Shown: positions 16,817-25,518, counted from the stretch's first letter. The stretch: DNA of 64,000 nt from Herbidospora solisilvae (GCF_009901565.1 NZ_WXEW01000012.1:62001-126000), one strand, 5' to 3'. Program-made: numbers and translations. Notes: generated by a model from the letters alone, not told the origin.

Positions 16817-16891
16817 TGGTGGACGATACAGGGATTGAACCTGTGACCTCTTCCGTGTCAGGGAAGCGCTCTCCCGCTGAGCTAATCGTCC
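16817..16891 (-). tRNA. tRNA-Val(GAC)
   Basis: The minus-strand cloverleaf has acceptor GGACGAT/ATCGTCC, D-arm GCTCAGCGGGAGAGC, anticodon stem CTTCC/GGAAG with loop CTGACAC (anticodon GAC), and T-arm loop GGTTCAATCC. CCA is encoded (16817-16819). It is second in an operon after tRNA-Gly, 13 bases apart. Confidence 0.93.
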
Positions 16892-16904
16892 AAGCAAACT
16901 TCCG

Positions 16905-16976
16905 AGCGGAAGACGGGATTCGAACCCGCGACCCTCACCTTGGCAAGGTGATGCTCTACCCCTGAGCCACTTCCGC
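16905..16976 (-). tRNA. tRNA-Gly(GCC)
   Basis: The minus-strand cloverleaf has acceptor GCGGAAG/CTTCCGC, anticodon stem TCACC/GGTGA with loop TTGCCAA (anticodon GCC), and T-loop GGTTCGAATCC. CCA is not encoded. It is the first gene of a two-tRNA unit and is divergent from hutH. Confidence 0.93.
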
Positions 16977-17098
16977 GTGTGCTTCCCGGTTCCCCGGGCC
17001 ACGCAGAGAACATTAGCGAATCTTCGCCCGACCCCCAAATCGATAGGACACGTAAGGAGCTAACATGCTCCACGATAGTGACATCCTGAGGGAGCACC

Positions 17099-18634
17099 AT
17101 GAGCGAAGTCGTGCCGATCGGAGACCTGACCTTCGAGGACGTCGTCCACGTAGCCCGTCAAGGCGCCCAGGTCACTCTGACCGAGGACGCCATAGCCGAG
17201 ATGGCCGCAGCAAGAGGCCGCATCGAAGAGCTCGCAGAGGGAGACACCCCTGCCTACGGCGTCTCCACGGGCTTCGGCGCCCTGGCCACGAGGCACATCG
17301 ACCCCGAACTCCGGGCCCAGCTCCAGCGCAGCCTGATCCGCTCCCACGCCGCCGGCAACGGCCCCGAGGTCGAGACCGAGGTCGTCAGGGCCCTCATGCT
17401 GCTGAGGCTGCGCACCCTCGCCACCGGCCACACGGGAGTCCGCCCTGAGACGGCCAAGGTCCTCGAAGACCTCCTCAACGCCCACATCACCCCGGTCGTC
17501 CACGAACACGGCTCTCTCGGCTGCTCCGGCGACCTCGCACCGCTCTCCCACGTCGCCCTCACGATCATGGGCGAAGGCCAGGTCAGAGACGCGAAGGGCA
17601 CGCTCAGGCCCACCGGCGAGGCCCTCAAGGAGGCCGGCATCGAGCCGATCGAGCTTGCCGCCAAGGAGGGCCTGGCGCTCATCAACGGCACCGACGGCAT
17701 GCTCGGCATGCTCATCCTCGCCCTGGCCGACCTGCGCAACCTGCTCAAGACCGCCGACGTCTCCGCCGCGATGTCCGTCGAGGCGCTGCTCGGCACCGAC
17801 GCCGTCTTCGCTGACGACCTGCAGAGACTGCGGCCCCACCCGGGCCAGCGGGCCTCCGCCGCCAACCTCCGGGCGCTGCTCCGGGACTCGGGGATCATGG
17901 CGTCCCACCGCGACGGGTCCTGCACCCGCGTCCAGGACGCCTACTCGCTCCGCTGCGCGCCCCAGGTCGCCGGTGCCGCGCGGGACACCGCCGACCACGC
18001 CGCGCTCGTCGCCGGGAGGGAGCTCCAGTCGGCCATCGACAACCCGGTCGTCCTCCGCGACGGGCGGGTCGAGTCGAACGGGAACTTCCACGGCGCGCCC
18101 GTCGGCTACGTCCTCGACTTCCTCGCGATCGCGGTGGCCGACGTCGCGTCGATGGCCGAGCGGCGGACCGACCGCATGCTCGACGTCGCGCGCAACCACG
18201 GGCTGCCCGCGTTCCTGGCCCACGACCCGGGCGTCGACTCCGGGCACATGATCGCCCAGTACACCCAGGCGGCCATCGTCTCCGAGCTGAAGCGGCTGGC
18301 CGTGCCGGCGAGCGTCGACTCGATCCCGTCGTCGGCGATGCAGGAGGACCACGTCTCCATGGGCTGGTCGGCCGCGCGGAAGCTGCGCACGGCGATCGAC
18401 GGGCTGACCCGGGTGCTCGCCATCGAGACGCTCACCGCCGCCCGCGCGCTCGACCTGCGCGCGCCGCACCGGCCCGCGCCGGGGACCGGCGCGGCGCTGG
18501 CGCTGCTGCGGGAGTCGGTGGCGGGGCCCGGTCCCGACCGGTTCCTCGCGCCGGAGATCGAGGCGGTCGTGCGGCTGATCTCCTCGGGCGCGCTGGTCGA
18601 GGCGGTGGAGAAGGTCACCGGCCCACTTTCCTAG
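17099..18634 (+). CDS. hutH: Histidine ammonia-lyase
   Basis: A 511-residue aromatic amino acid lyase that deaminates L-histidine to urocanate, the first step of histidine use. The MIO-forming site lies in GSLGCSGDLAPLSH, with Cys142-Ser143-Gly144; Ser143 is the classical position. Most family members have Ala in place of Cys142. I believe Cys is common in actinomycete HutH, but I could not check that. Also visible are the N-terminal Tyr loop YGVSTGFGALATRHID and the C-terminal QEDHVSMGW motif. No other hut genes lie nearby, so regulation is probably separate. The ATG at 17099 has a GAGGGAG ribosome site. Confidence 0.93.
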   Translation: MSEVVPIGDLTFEDVVHVARQGAQVTLTEDAIAEMAAARGRIEELAEGDTPAYGVSTGFGALATRHIDPELRAQLQRSLIRSHAAGNGPEVETEVVRALMLLRLRTLATGHTGVRPETAKVLEDLLNAHITPVVHEHGSLGCSGDLAPLSHVALTIMGEGQVRDAKGTLRPTGEALKEAGIEPIELAAKEGLALINGTDGMLGMLILALADLRNLLKTADVSAAMSVEALLGTDAVFADDLQRLRPHPGQRASAANLRALLRDSGIMASHRDGSCTRVQDAYSLRCAPQVAGAARDTADHAALVAGRELQSAIDNPVVLRDGRVESNGNFHGAPVGYVLDFLAIAVADVASMAERRTDRMLDVARNHGLPAFLAHDPGVDSGHMIAQYTQAAIVSELKRLAVPASVDSIPSSAMQEDHVSMGWSAARKLRTAIDGLTRVLAIETLTAARALDLRAPHRPAPGTGAALALLRESVAGPGPDRFLAPEIEAVVRLISSGALVEAVEKVTGPLS

Positions 18635-18694
18635 TTACGGCTCCGCCCGCCCCGGCCCCTCCCGCCGTCTCCGCTCCTCACGGCGAGAAGGCGC

Positions 18695-19084
18695 TCACCG
18701 GCCGCTTCCGGCGAGGTCGGCGACGAGTTCGACCTCGACCACGAGGCCCGGCATGAACAACCGCGACACCTCGACGGTCGTGCTGGCGGGCGGGGGAGAC
18801 GGCATGTAGCGCCCCCGTACGGCGGCGTGGTCGAGCAGGCCGTCCATGTCGGTGAGGAAGGTCCGGATGTGCACGACGTCCTCGAAGGTGCCCCCTTGAT
18901 CTTCGAGGATCAGCCGGAGGTGTTCGTACACGACCTCGGACTGTCGGGTCATGTCGCCGGGCCCGACGACCTCGCCGGAGGCGTCGACGGCGACCTGGCC
19001 GGAGACGAACAGCAGGTCACCGGTCCGGGCCGCGTGGGAGTAGCGGCCGTTGGTGGGCGGGACGGTGGGCGGGTTGAGCTTCAC
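18695..19084 (-). CDS. Rid family (RidA-like) protein
   Basis: A 129-residue YjgF/YER057c/UK114-fold protein. RidA proteins hydrolyse reactive enamine/imine intermediates; several subfamilies have lost this. Visible motifs are LLFVSGQVAVDASGEVVGPG, DVVHIRTFLTDM and the C-terminal VVEVELVADL. The usual Arg-containing active segment near the end reads PPPASTTVEVSRLFMPG, without the canonical catalytic Arg, so deaminase activity is doubtful. It starts at GTG 19084, overlapping the oxidoreductase stop (GTGA), so the two are translationally coupled. Confidence 0.8.
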   Translation of the reverse strand: MKLNPPTVPPTNGRYSHAARTGDLLFVSGQVAVDASGEVVGPGDMTRQSEVVYEHLRLILEDQGGTFEDVVHIRTFLTDMDGLLDHAAVRGRYMPSPPPASTTVEVSRLFMPGLVVEVELVADLAGSGR

Positions 19085-19902
19085 GGCAGTTCCAGCAGGG
19101 CGGGCACGATGCCGGTGACGTCGCCCTCGCCGTGCCCGGCCTCGGCGGCCTGGGCGTAGCGGTCGCGGGCGGCGGCGGCCAGGGTCTGCACCTCGCCGGG
19201 CCCTTCGGTCGCGAGCGTGAGGTCCTTGGCGGCGAGGGCCAGCTTGAACCGGGTCTCCGGCACGCCCTCCTCGACCACCGGGCGCAGCCGTTCGCCGGCG
19301 GCGCCCAGCAGGGTCGCGTCGAGCAGGTCGAAGTAGTCGTCGGCAGACAGGCCCAGCCGCCGCACGTAGGCGAGGTTCTCGGCCAGCAGGACCTGAACCG
19401 AGAGCTGCCCGGCCATCACGGCGAGCTTCATCTTCGCGCCGGAGCCCAGCTCCCCGTAGTGGTGGACGACGCCGAACACCCCCAGCACGTCCCTGACCCG
19501 CTCGACGTCGGCGGCGTCGCCCCCGGCGATCACGCGCAGCTTGCCCTCGGTGGCGGGGCCGACCGTGCCGAGCACGGGCGCGTCCACGAGCCGGACGTCG
19601 TCGGGCAACTGGGCGCGCACCTCCGCCACGGCGTCGGGCCCGATGGTGGACATCTCCACCCAGATCGTCCCGGCCGACAGGCCCGGCTTCGCGGCCTCGA
19701 CGACCTCGGCCACGGCGGCGGGGTCGGCCAGCATCGAGATGACGATCGGGGCGCCCGCCACCGCCTCGGCGGGCGAGTCCGCCACGGCCGCGCCGTCGAG
19801 CTCCTTGCGCGTGCGGTTCCACACGGTCACCTTCTGGCCCGCGGCGACGAGGCGGCGGGCCATGGGGGAACCCATGTTCCCCAATCCCAGAAAAGCGATC
19901 AC
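19081..19902 (-). CDS. NAD(P)-dependent beta-hydroxyacid dehydrogenase-like oxidoreductase
   Basis: A 273-residue member of the 3-hydroxyisobutyrate dehydrogenase/imine reductase-like group. The N-terminus holds the dinucleotide loop FLGLGNMGSPMA and the second-strand WNRTRKE, where Arg suggests NADP. The signature of the substrate site reads VDAPVLGTVGPATEGKL and the catalytic Lys is in GSGAKMKLAVMAGQL. It may reduce a semialdehyde or an imine; the downstream Rid gene slightly favours an imine-related role. A divergent LysR gene lies across about 100 bases containing a long inverted repeat. Confidence 0.85.
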   Translation of the reverse strand: MIAFLGLGNMGSPMARRLVAAGQKVTVWNRTRKELDGAAVADSPAEAVAGAPIVISMLADPAAVAEVVEAAKPGLSAGTIWVEMSTIGPDAVAEVRAQLPDDVRLVDAPVLGTVGPATEGKLRVIAGGDAADVERVRDVLGVFGVVHHYGELGSGAKMKLAVMAGQLSVQVLLAENLAYVRRLGLSADDYFDLLDATLLGAAGERLRPVVEEGVPETRFKLALAAKDLTLATEGPGEVQTLAAAARDRYAQAAEAGHGEGDVTGIVPALLELP

Positions 19903-19926
19903 ATTTCGACCCTAGCCCCTGCTCAA

Positions 19927-19978
19927 GGCATTCCACCAGCGCGTACATTTCATGGAAGGCATGCGGTCATGGAATGCC
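19927..19978. promoter_or_regulatory. Inverted repeat in the LysR/oxidoreductase divergent region
   Basis: GGCATTCCA (19927-19935) is repeated inverted as TGGAATGCC (19970-19978), with a related TTCATGGAA between them. This multi-half-site layout midway between a LysR gene and its divergent target fits LysR recognition and activation sites. Confidence 0.5.
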
Positions 19979-20002
19979 AAAGCCCGAAGAACAGGAGCTT
20001 GA

Positions 20003-20944
20003 GTGTTCGACACCGACGCCCTGCGCCTGATCGACGCGGTGGCCCGGCTGGGTTCCTTCACGGCCGCGGCCGTGGAGCTCCAGTACACGCAGTCGGCCGT
20101 CTCACGGCGGGTCGCGGCGCTGGAGTCCCGGGCGGGCGGCCCGCTCTTCGAGCGGCTGCCCCGGGGTGTGCGGCTCACTCCCGCCGGCGCCACCCTCCAC
20201 CGGCACACCCGTGAGGTGCTCGAACGCCTCCAGCGGGCCGAGGAGGAGTTGGCCGCCGTGCACCGGGGGACCGGCGGGCGGTTGCGCGTGGGCGCGTTCG
20301 CGACCGCGAACGCCGCGCTGGTCCCGGCGGCGCTGAAGGACTACCGGGCCGCCTTCCCCGGCGTCGACACCACCCTCATCGAGGGCATGACCGGTCACCT
20401 CGTCGAGCGGCTCGACCAGGGCGCCATCGACGTGGCCGTGGTCAGCGACTACCCGGCCGGGCTCGACGCGCCGCCCTCGATCACGCTCGAACCGCTGCTG
20501 GAGGAGGAGTTCCTCGTCGGCCTGCCCGCCGGCCACCGGCTCGCCGGCCGGCCCGAGATCGACCTGCGCGACCTGCGCGACGACAACTGGATCGAGGGCG
20601 CCCGCCCGGGGCAGGGCCTCATGCTCGCCGCCGCGTGCGCCGCCGCCGGGTTCACCCCGAGGGTCGGCATGCGCGTGGGGGAGTGGACGGCCAAGCTCGG
20701 CTTCGTCGCCGCCGGGCTGGGCGTGACGCTCGTCCCGGCCCTCGCCACCCAGGGCATGCGGCCCGACCTGGTGCTGCGCCCGATCGCCGCGAACGCGCCA
20801 CGACGGACCGTGTTCGCGGCGCTGCCCCGCGTGGCGCTGCCCGCGGCGCGGGAGCTGACGCGAGTGCTCGCGGAGGCCGCTGGGAGAATGGCCGGATGCA
20901 CGACGCCTTCGCCCACGTCGCGGGCCGTCTGGCCACCGGCCTGA
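20003..20944 (+). CDS. LysR-family transcriptional regulator
   Basis: A 313-residue LysR protein. The first 60 residues are the winged helix-turn-helix (AVARLGSFTAAAVELQYTQ, then SAVSRRVAALE), followed by the linker helix and a periplasmic-binding-like effector domain (LRVGAFATANAALVPAALK onward). It is divergent from the oxidoreductase-Rid operon and probably regulates it and itself through the inverted repeat between them. GTG start at 20003 after an AGGAGC site. Its 3' end overlaps pabB by 49 bases in another frame, so its last residues are poorly constrained. Confidence 0.9.
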   Translation: MFDTDALRLIDAVARLGSFTAAAVELQYTQSAVSRRVAALESRAGGPLFERLPRGVRLTPAGATLHRHTREVLERLQRAEEELAAVHRGTGGRLRVGAFATANAALVPAALKDYRAAFPGVDTTLIEGMTGHLVERLDQGAIDVAVVSDYPAGLDAPPSITLEPLLEEEFLVGLPAGHRLAGRPEIDLRDLRDDNWIEGARPGQGLMLAAACAAAGFTPRVGMRVGEWTAKLGFVAAGLGVTLVPALATQGMRPDLVLRPIAANAPRRTVFAALPRVALPAARELTRVLAEAAGRMAGCTTPSPTSRAVWPPA

Positions 20945-21894
20945 GCGACGTCGCCACCGATCTGGCCGCCCTCGACGAGGGCGGCTGGTGGGCGGTCGTG
21001 GTGGAGTTCGAGGGCAAGGTCACCCTGGCCCGCTTCGACGACGTCCGCCCCGCCCCGCTGCCCGCCCCCAGCGGCCCCTGGATCGGCCCGCGCCGCTCCG
21101 AGTGGCGCTCCTCCCTCGACCGGGCCGGCTACGAGGCGGGCGTGCGGGCCATCCGCGACCACATCGAGCGGGGCGAGGTCTACCAGGCCAACCTCTGCCG
21201 GGTGTTGTCGGCGCCGCTCACCCACCGCAGCGACCCGCTGGCGCTGGCCGGGCTGCTGGCCGAGGGCAACCCGGCCCCCCACTCGGCGGTGATCCACGTG
21301 CCGGGGCTGACCGTGGTGTCGGCCTCGCCGGAGCTCTACCTGGGGCGCAGCGGCCCGGTGATCACCTCGCGGCCGATCAAGGGCACTGGTGAGACCTACG
21401 CCGACCTGCTGGAGAAGGACTACGCCGAGAACGTGATGATCGTCGACCTGGTCCGCAACGACCTCGGGATCGTCGCCGACGTCGGCTCGGTGACGGTGCC
21501 CGAGCTGCTGGCCGTGGAGGAGCATCCGGGGCTGGTGCACCTCGTGTCGACCGTCCAGGCGACCACCCGGAGATCGTGGCCGGAGATATTCGCCGCGACG
21601 TTCCCGCCCGGTTCCGTCACGGGTGCGCCGAAATCGTCCGCGCTGAGCATCATCAATGCGCTCGAACCAGCGCCCCGGGGGCCATACTGTGGGGCGGTGG
21701 GCTGGGTCGACGCCGATCGGCGCGAGGCCGCCCTGGCGGTGGGCATCCGCACCTTCTGGATCACCGGTGAGGAGATCCGCTTCGGCACCGGTGCCGGCAT
21801 CACATGGGGCTCCGACCCCGGGCACGAATGGCGCGAGACGGAGCTGAAGGCGTCCCGGCTCATCGCGCTCGCATCCCGCTCAGACGAAGGGTAG
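20896..21894 (+). CDS. pabB: Aminodeoxychorismate synthase component I
   Basis: A 332-residue chorismate-binding enzyme that aminates chorismate to 4-amino-4-deoxychorismate for folate or p-aminobenzoate. The diagnostic PabB motif PIKGT (residues 160-164, Lys162) distinguishes it from anthranilate synthase, which has PIAGT. NVMIVDLVRNDLGIV and FPPGSVTGAPK are the chorismate and metal sites. It is shorter than Escherichia PabB, lacking part of the N-terminal domain, as in many actinobacterial copies. The start at 20896 lies inside the LysR gene. pabC follows 9 bases later, so the pair gives the full route given an amidotransferase encoded elsewhere. Confidence 0.88.
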   Translation: MHDAFAHVAGRLATGLSDVATDLAALDEGGWWAVVVEFEGKVTLARFDDVRPAPLPAPSGPWIGPRRSEWRSSLDRAGYEAGVRAIRDHIERGEVYQANLCRVLSAPLTHRSDPLALAGLLAEGNPAPHSAVIHVPGLTVVSASPELYLGRSGPVITSRPIKGTGETYADLLEKDYAENVMIVDLVRNDLGIVADVGSVTVPELLAVEEHPGLVHLVSTVQATTRRSWPEIFAATFPPGSVTGAPKSSALSIINALEPAPRGPYCGAVGWVDADRREAALAVGIRTFWITGEEIRFGTGAGITWGSDPGHEWRETELKASRLIALASRSDEG

Positions 21895-21903
21895 AAGTCT
21901 CAC

Positions 21904-22737
21904 ATGGCGGTTCCCATCTGGGTCAACGGCGACCTGATCGCTCCGGAGAAGGCGGTCGTGTCCGTCTTCGACCACGGGCTCATGGTCGGCGACGGCGTCT
22001 TCGAGACGATCAAGGTGACGAACGGCGAGGTCTTCGCCCTCACCCGCCACCTCGACCGCCTCGCCCTCTCGGCCAAGCGCATGGACCTCCCCGAACCCGA
22101 CACGAAGGCCATCGCCGACGGCGTACGGGAGACCGTCGCGGCGGCGCCGAAGTGGTCGCTGGGCCGCATCCGCATCACCTACACCAGCGGTCCCGGCCCG
22201 CTGGGCAGCGACCGCGGCTCCGAGGGCACCAACACGATCATCATCGTCGGCGAGCAGAAGCCGTTCCCGGCCACCGCCGACGTGGTCGTCGTCCCGTGGC
22301 CCCGAAACGAGCGCGGCGCGCTGACCGGCGTGAAGTCGACGTCGTACGGCGACAACGCCAAGGCCCTGGCCTACGCCAAGGAGCGCGGCGGCGGCGAGGC
22401 CATCTTCGAGAACCTGGCCGGCAACCTCTGCGAGGGCACCGGCAGCAACATCTTCATCGTCAGCGGCGGCCGCCTGATCACGCCGACCCTGTCGTCGGGC
22501 TGCCTGGCCGGCGTCACCCGCGCCCTGGCCCTGGAGTGGTACCCCGACGCCGTCGAGGAAGACGTCCCGCTCGCCGCCCTCTACGACGCCGAAGAGGCCT
22601 TCCTCACCTCGACGACCCGCGACATCCAGCCGATCGGCCTCGTCGACGGCAAGGCCCTGCCGGTCGGCCCCGGCCCGGTCACCCGCGCGGCGATGGAGGC
22701 CTTCGCGGCCCGCTCGGCCGACGACCTCGACCCGTGA
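21904..22737 (+). CDS. pabC: Aminodeoxychorismate lyase (class IV aminotransferase fold)
   Basis: A 277-residue PLP enzyme of the D-alanine/branched-chain aminotransferase fold that removes pyruvate from aminodeoxychorismate to give p-aminobenzoate. The PLP Lys is Lys144 in TGVKSTSYGDN, and the conserved EGTGSNIFIV segment holds the phosphate site. The start FDHGLMVGDGVFE is family-typical. By sequence alone a branched-chain or D-amino acid aminotransferase is possible; its place directly after pabB favours PabC. Its stop overlaps the start of the DUF305 gene (GTGA). Confidence 0.83.
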   Translation: MAVPIWVNGDLIAPEKAVVSVFDHGLMVGDGVFETIKVTNGEVFALTRHLDRLALSAKRMDLPEPDTKAIADGVRETVAAAPKWSLGRIRITYTSGPGPLGSDRGSEGTNTIIIVGEQKPFPATADVVVVPWPRNERGALTGVKSTSYGDNAKALAYAKERGGGEAIFENLAGNLCEGTGSNIFIVSGGRLITPTLSSGCLAGVTRALALEWYPDAVEEDVPLAALYDAEEAFLTSTTRDIQPIGLVDGKALPVGPGPVTRAAMEAFAARSADDLDP

Positions 22738-23360
22738 GACGTGCCGTCTTAGCGGCCATCGCCCTGGCGACGGTGGCCGCCTGCACCCCCGGCGCGGACG
22801 ACCCGCGCCCGGTGGTGGCCGGATCGGGCCCGCCGGTGGTGCTGCCCGGCGCCCCCGGCGAGAGCGGCGCCGTCGCGACCCCCGGCCAGACCCTCGGCAC
22901 CTACGCCGCCGACGTGGCCGCCGCCGACGTGCGGTTCGCCGAGGGCATGATCGGCCACCACCGGCAGGCCCTGGAGATGACCGGCCTGGTCCCCGACCGC
23001 GCCGAAGACCATCAGGTCAGAGCCCTGGCCGACCGCATCACGGCCGCCCAACGCCCCGAGATCGGCGTCCTGTCCGGCTGGCTGACCCGCCTCGGCCGCG
23101 AGGTCCCCGCGGGCCACGCCCACACCACCGGCTACGGCATGGCCTCGCTGGAGGAGATGAACGACCTGCGGTCGGCGCGCGGAGCCGCGTTCGACCGCCT
23201 GTTCCTGACGCTGATGATCCGCCACCACGAGGGAGCGGTGACGATGGCGGGGGAGCAGCTGAAGGGCGGCCGCGACCAGCTGATGCGGACGCTGGCCCTC
23301 GACATCGTGACGGGCCAGCAGATCGAGATCGGCCGGATGCGCACGATGCTGGCGGGCTGA
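22734..23360 (+). CDS. DUF305 lipoprotein
   Basis: A 208-residue surface lipoprotein. The signal ends in VAAC with the lipid Cys at residue 17. The rest is a DUF305 four-helix, ferritin-like domain with the paired metal-type motifs DVRFAEGMIGHHRQALEM and FLTLMIRHHEGAVTMA. DUF305 proteins are often near copper or metal genes, but the biochemical role is not settled. It starts at GTG 22734 overlapping pabC, so it is co-translated with folate genes, an odd pairing that is probably only positional. Confidence 0.83.
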   Translation: MRRAVLAAIALATVAACTPGADDPRPVVAGSGPPVVLPGAPGESGAVATPGQTLGTYAADVAAADVRFAEGMIGHHRQALEMTGLVPDRAEDHQVRALADRITAAQRPEIGVLSGWLTRLGREVPAGHAHTTGYGMASLEEMNDLRSARGAAFDRLFLTLMIRHHEGAVTMAGEQLKGGRDQLMRTLALDIVTGQQIEIGRMRTMLAG

Positions 23361-23364
23361 GACC

Positions 23365-24054
23365 TCAGCGGCCCCGCACGATCAGGCGCAGCGCCCGCCC
23401 CGGCCTCTTCGCCTGGAACGCCGCCCGCTCGTTGGCCTGCGGAAACGGCACGTCCGGCACCGGCACTCCCAGAAACCGGCACAGCGGCTCCCACCCCTCC
23501 CGGCATTCGAACACCAGCAGCCGGTCGGCCGGGATCGCCGCCCGCACCTCCTCGACGTGCCGCCGGAACACCGCCACGCAGTGGTCGCGGTCGGCCACCC
23601 GCCCGTCGAAGACCCGGTCGAAGATCGTGGCCCTCGCCATCCGCGGGTAGAGCGCGAAGTCGGGCGCCCGCCATGCGATCAGCCGGGTCCTCACCCGCTG
23701 CGGCCACGGCTTGGGCGCGCCGGCCTCGATCTCGCGGCGGAAGATGGTCTCGCGGGCGCTGTCGTACCAGCGGCCGGGGTCGCGGACCGTCAGGATCACC
23801 TTCGCCGCTGGGTAGTGGGCGGCGAGCTCGCGCCAGTACGAGGCCGCCGGGAAGTCGACCGCCGACCGGTGGCCCGCGAAGATCGTGTCCCAGTCGGCGG
23901 AGCGGCCCTCGCCCACGTCGAGCCACTGCCTGACTCTGCGGGGTTCGGCGATGACGGAGGCCATGTGGTAGCACGGGCCGAATCCCAGCAGTTCGAGGGC
24001 CGCCTTCAGCGATCTGGTGCCGGTCCGGCCGAATCCTGCGCCGATGACGTCCAC
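23365..24054 (-). CDS. Sulfotransferase-like protein, copy 1
   Basis: A 229-residue member of the sulfotransferase family found in actinomycetes and animals, with the 5'-phosphosulfate-type loop IGAGFGRTGTRSLKAAL at the N-terminus and the later RDPGRWYDSARETIF segment, where the 3'-phosphate Arg/Ser site is expected. The family member is probably cytosolic; the acceptor is unknown. It starts at GTG 24054, right at IGAGFGRTGT, and is divergent from the acyl-CoA ligase 91 bases away. The gene at 32418-33122 is a close paralogue, and both end in the same FLGVPVPDVPFP block. Confidence 0.8.
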   Translation of the reverse strand: MDVIGAGFGRTGTRSLKAALELLGFGPCYHMASVIAEPRRVRQWLDVGEGRSADWDTIFAGHRSAVDFPAASYWRELAAHYPAAKVILTVRDPGRWYDSARETIFRREIEAGAPKPWPQRVRTRLIAWRAPDFALYPRMARATIFDRVFDGRVADRDHCVAVFRRHVEEVRAAIPADRLLVFECREGWEPLCRFLGVPVPDVPFPQANERAAFQAKRPGRALRLIVRGR

Positions 24055-24144
24055 GAGCGGCCTCCGCGGGTCTGATCGGGTTCTGATCTCAGGGTGGTTG
24101 TATCGCGTCCGTCGCCGCTTTCCCAGACCCGAAGGAGACGCGTC

Positions 24145-25494
24145 ATGGTCTTCCCCGCACCGCTGCTGGACCTCCTGCGGGAGGAACCGCGCCGGCCCGT
24201 CTTCGAGCACGGCCCGCGCGTCGTCACCCGCGCGGAGCTGCTCGCCATGATCGGCTCGATGGCGGGCGCCCTGGACGCGAAGGGCCTGCGCGGCAGGGCC
24301 GTCGCGTTCCGGACCTCGGTCACGCCGGAGGCGTTCGCGGCCCAGATGGCCGCGCACGTCCTGGGCTGCCGGGTGGTGGGCGTGCGGCCGGGCTACTCCA
24401 AGGCGCAGCTGGAGCACGTCCTCGCCATGGACGTCGACCACGTCGTCGACGACGCGACCCTGCCGGAGGCCGGGGCGGGCAGTCACCTGACCCCGCTGGG
24501 CCGTCCCGGCGACGTCGCAATGCTGGCGTTCACCAGCGGCAGCACCGGCCGGCCGAAGGGCTGCGCCCTCACCTACGACGCCCTCGACCGGCACTGGGCC
24601 TGGCAGCCGGGCGTGTGGTCGCCGGTCGCCCGGGAGATGGCCGCCGGGTTCGAGCGGTATCTGCTGTTCGGCACGCTGGCGAGCATGGTCGTCTTCGAGT
24701 TCCTCGGCCTGGCGCTGCTCGGCGGCGGCACCGTCGTGATCCCGGTGGACCCGGAGTTCCCCCGCGTCTACCGCGACCTCCGCATCACCGGGTCGATCTT
24801 CACCGTCCCGCGGCTGACCCAGATCATCGACACCGGCACCGAGCTGCCCGACATGCGCGCCATGATGGTCGGCGGTTCGCCGATCTCCGCGTCCCGGCTG
24901 GAGCAGGCGGTGAAGCTGCTCGGGCCGGTCGTCTACCAGGGGTACGGCGCGACGGAGGCCGGGTCGATCTCCATGCTCACCCCCCGCGACCTGCCCGCGA
25001 AGGCCGACACCGTCGGCCGCCCCCATCCGATGGTCCAGGTCAGGGCCCACGAGGGTGAGCTGCTGGTCAGCAGCCCCTACCTGATGAGGGACTACTGGAA
25101 CGGGGAGGAGAACCCGATCAGCGACGGCTGGTACCGGACCGGCGACCTGGGCCACGTCGACGACGACGGCTACATCCACATCGTCGGGCGGGCCCGCGAG
25201 GCCGTCATGGTCAACGCCATGGTCGTCTACCTCGGGCCGATCGAACGCGCCCTGGAGAGCCACCCCAGTGTGGAGGAGGCCTACGTCGTCGGCGCCCCCG
25301 ACCGGGCCACCGGCGAGGCGGCCCACGCCTTCGTCGTCGCCGGGGATCCGGACATCGGGGAGCTGAAGGACCACGTGCGGGAGGAGCTGGGTGCCGACCA
25401 CGTGCCCGCCACGATCACGGTCATCGACGAGGTGCCGCTGGCCGCGTCCGGCAAACCTGACAAGAAGGCCTTACTGTCTCTGATCGTTCTCTGA
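24145..25494 (+). CDS. AMP-forming acyl-CoA ligase
   Basis: A 449-residue adenylate-forming enzyme that would activate a carboxylic acid with ATP and CoA. Core motifs are TSGSTGRPKG (130-139), YGATE (267-271), YRTGDLG (330-336) and the C-terminal Lys in SGKPDKKAL. It is short for the family because the N-terminal domain is trimmed, and the hinge region reads GRAREAVMVNAMVVYLGPIE with some divergence. ATG 24145 has GAAGGAG upstream. It opens a plus-strand operon with an FAD oxidoreductase, an FMN oxidase and a P450, so its product is probably an acyl-CoA or acyl-adenylate entering an oxidative pathway. Confidence 0.85.
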   Translation: MVFPAPLLDLLREEPRRPVFEHGPRVVTRAELLAMIGSMAGALDAKGLRGRAVAFRTSVTPEAFAAQMAAHVLGCRVVGVRPGYSKAQLEHVLAMDVDHVVDDATLPEAGAGSHLTPLGRPGDVAMLAFTSGSTGRPKGCALTYDALDRHWAWQPGVWSPVAREMAAGFERYLLFGTLASMVVFEFLGLALLGGGTVVIPVDPEFPRVYRDLRITGSIFTVPRLTQIIDTGTELPDMRAMMVGGSPISASRLEQAVKLLGPVVYQGYGATEAGSISMLTPRDLPAKADTVGRPHPMVQVRAHEGELLVSSPYLMRDYWNGEENPISDGWYRTGDLGHVDDDGYIHIVGRAREAVMVNAMVVYLGPIERALESHPSVEEAYVVGAPDRATGEAAHAFVVAGDPDIGELKDHVREELGADHVPATITVIDEVPLAASGKPDKKALLSLIVL

Positions 25495-25518
25495 GAATCG
25501 CCCGCCAACACTGGGGGC

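Noticed and set aside
18695-19948. A long frame covering both the oxidoreductase and the Rid gene on the minus strand.
   Set aside because: Only its last 129 residues have family motifs. The true Rid start is GTG 19084; the upstream part is the oxidoreductase read in another frame.
22734-23360. DUF305 protein as a copper-resistance factor.
   Set aside because: No copper regulator or transporter is adjacent; its neighbours are folate genes. The metal-type His motifs alone do not support that role.
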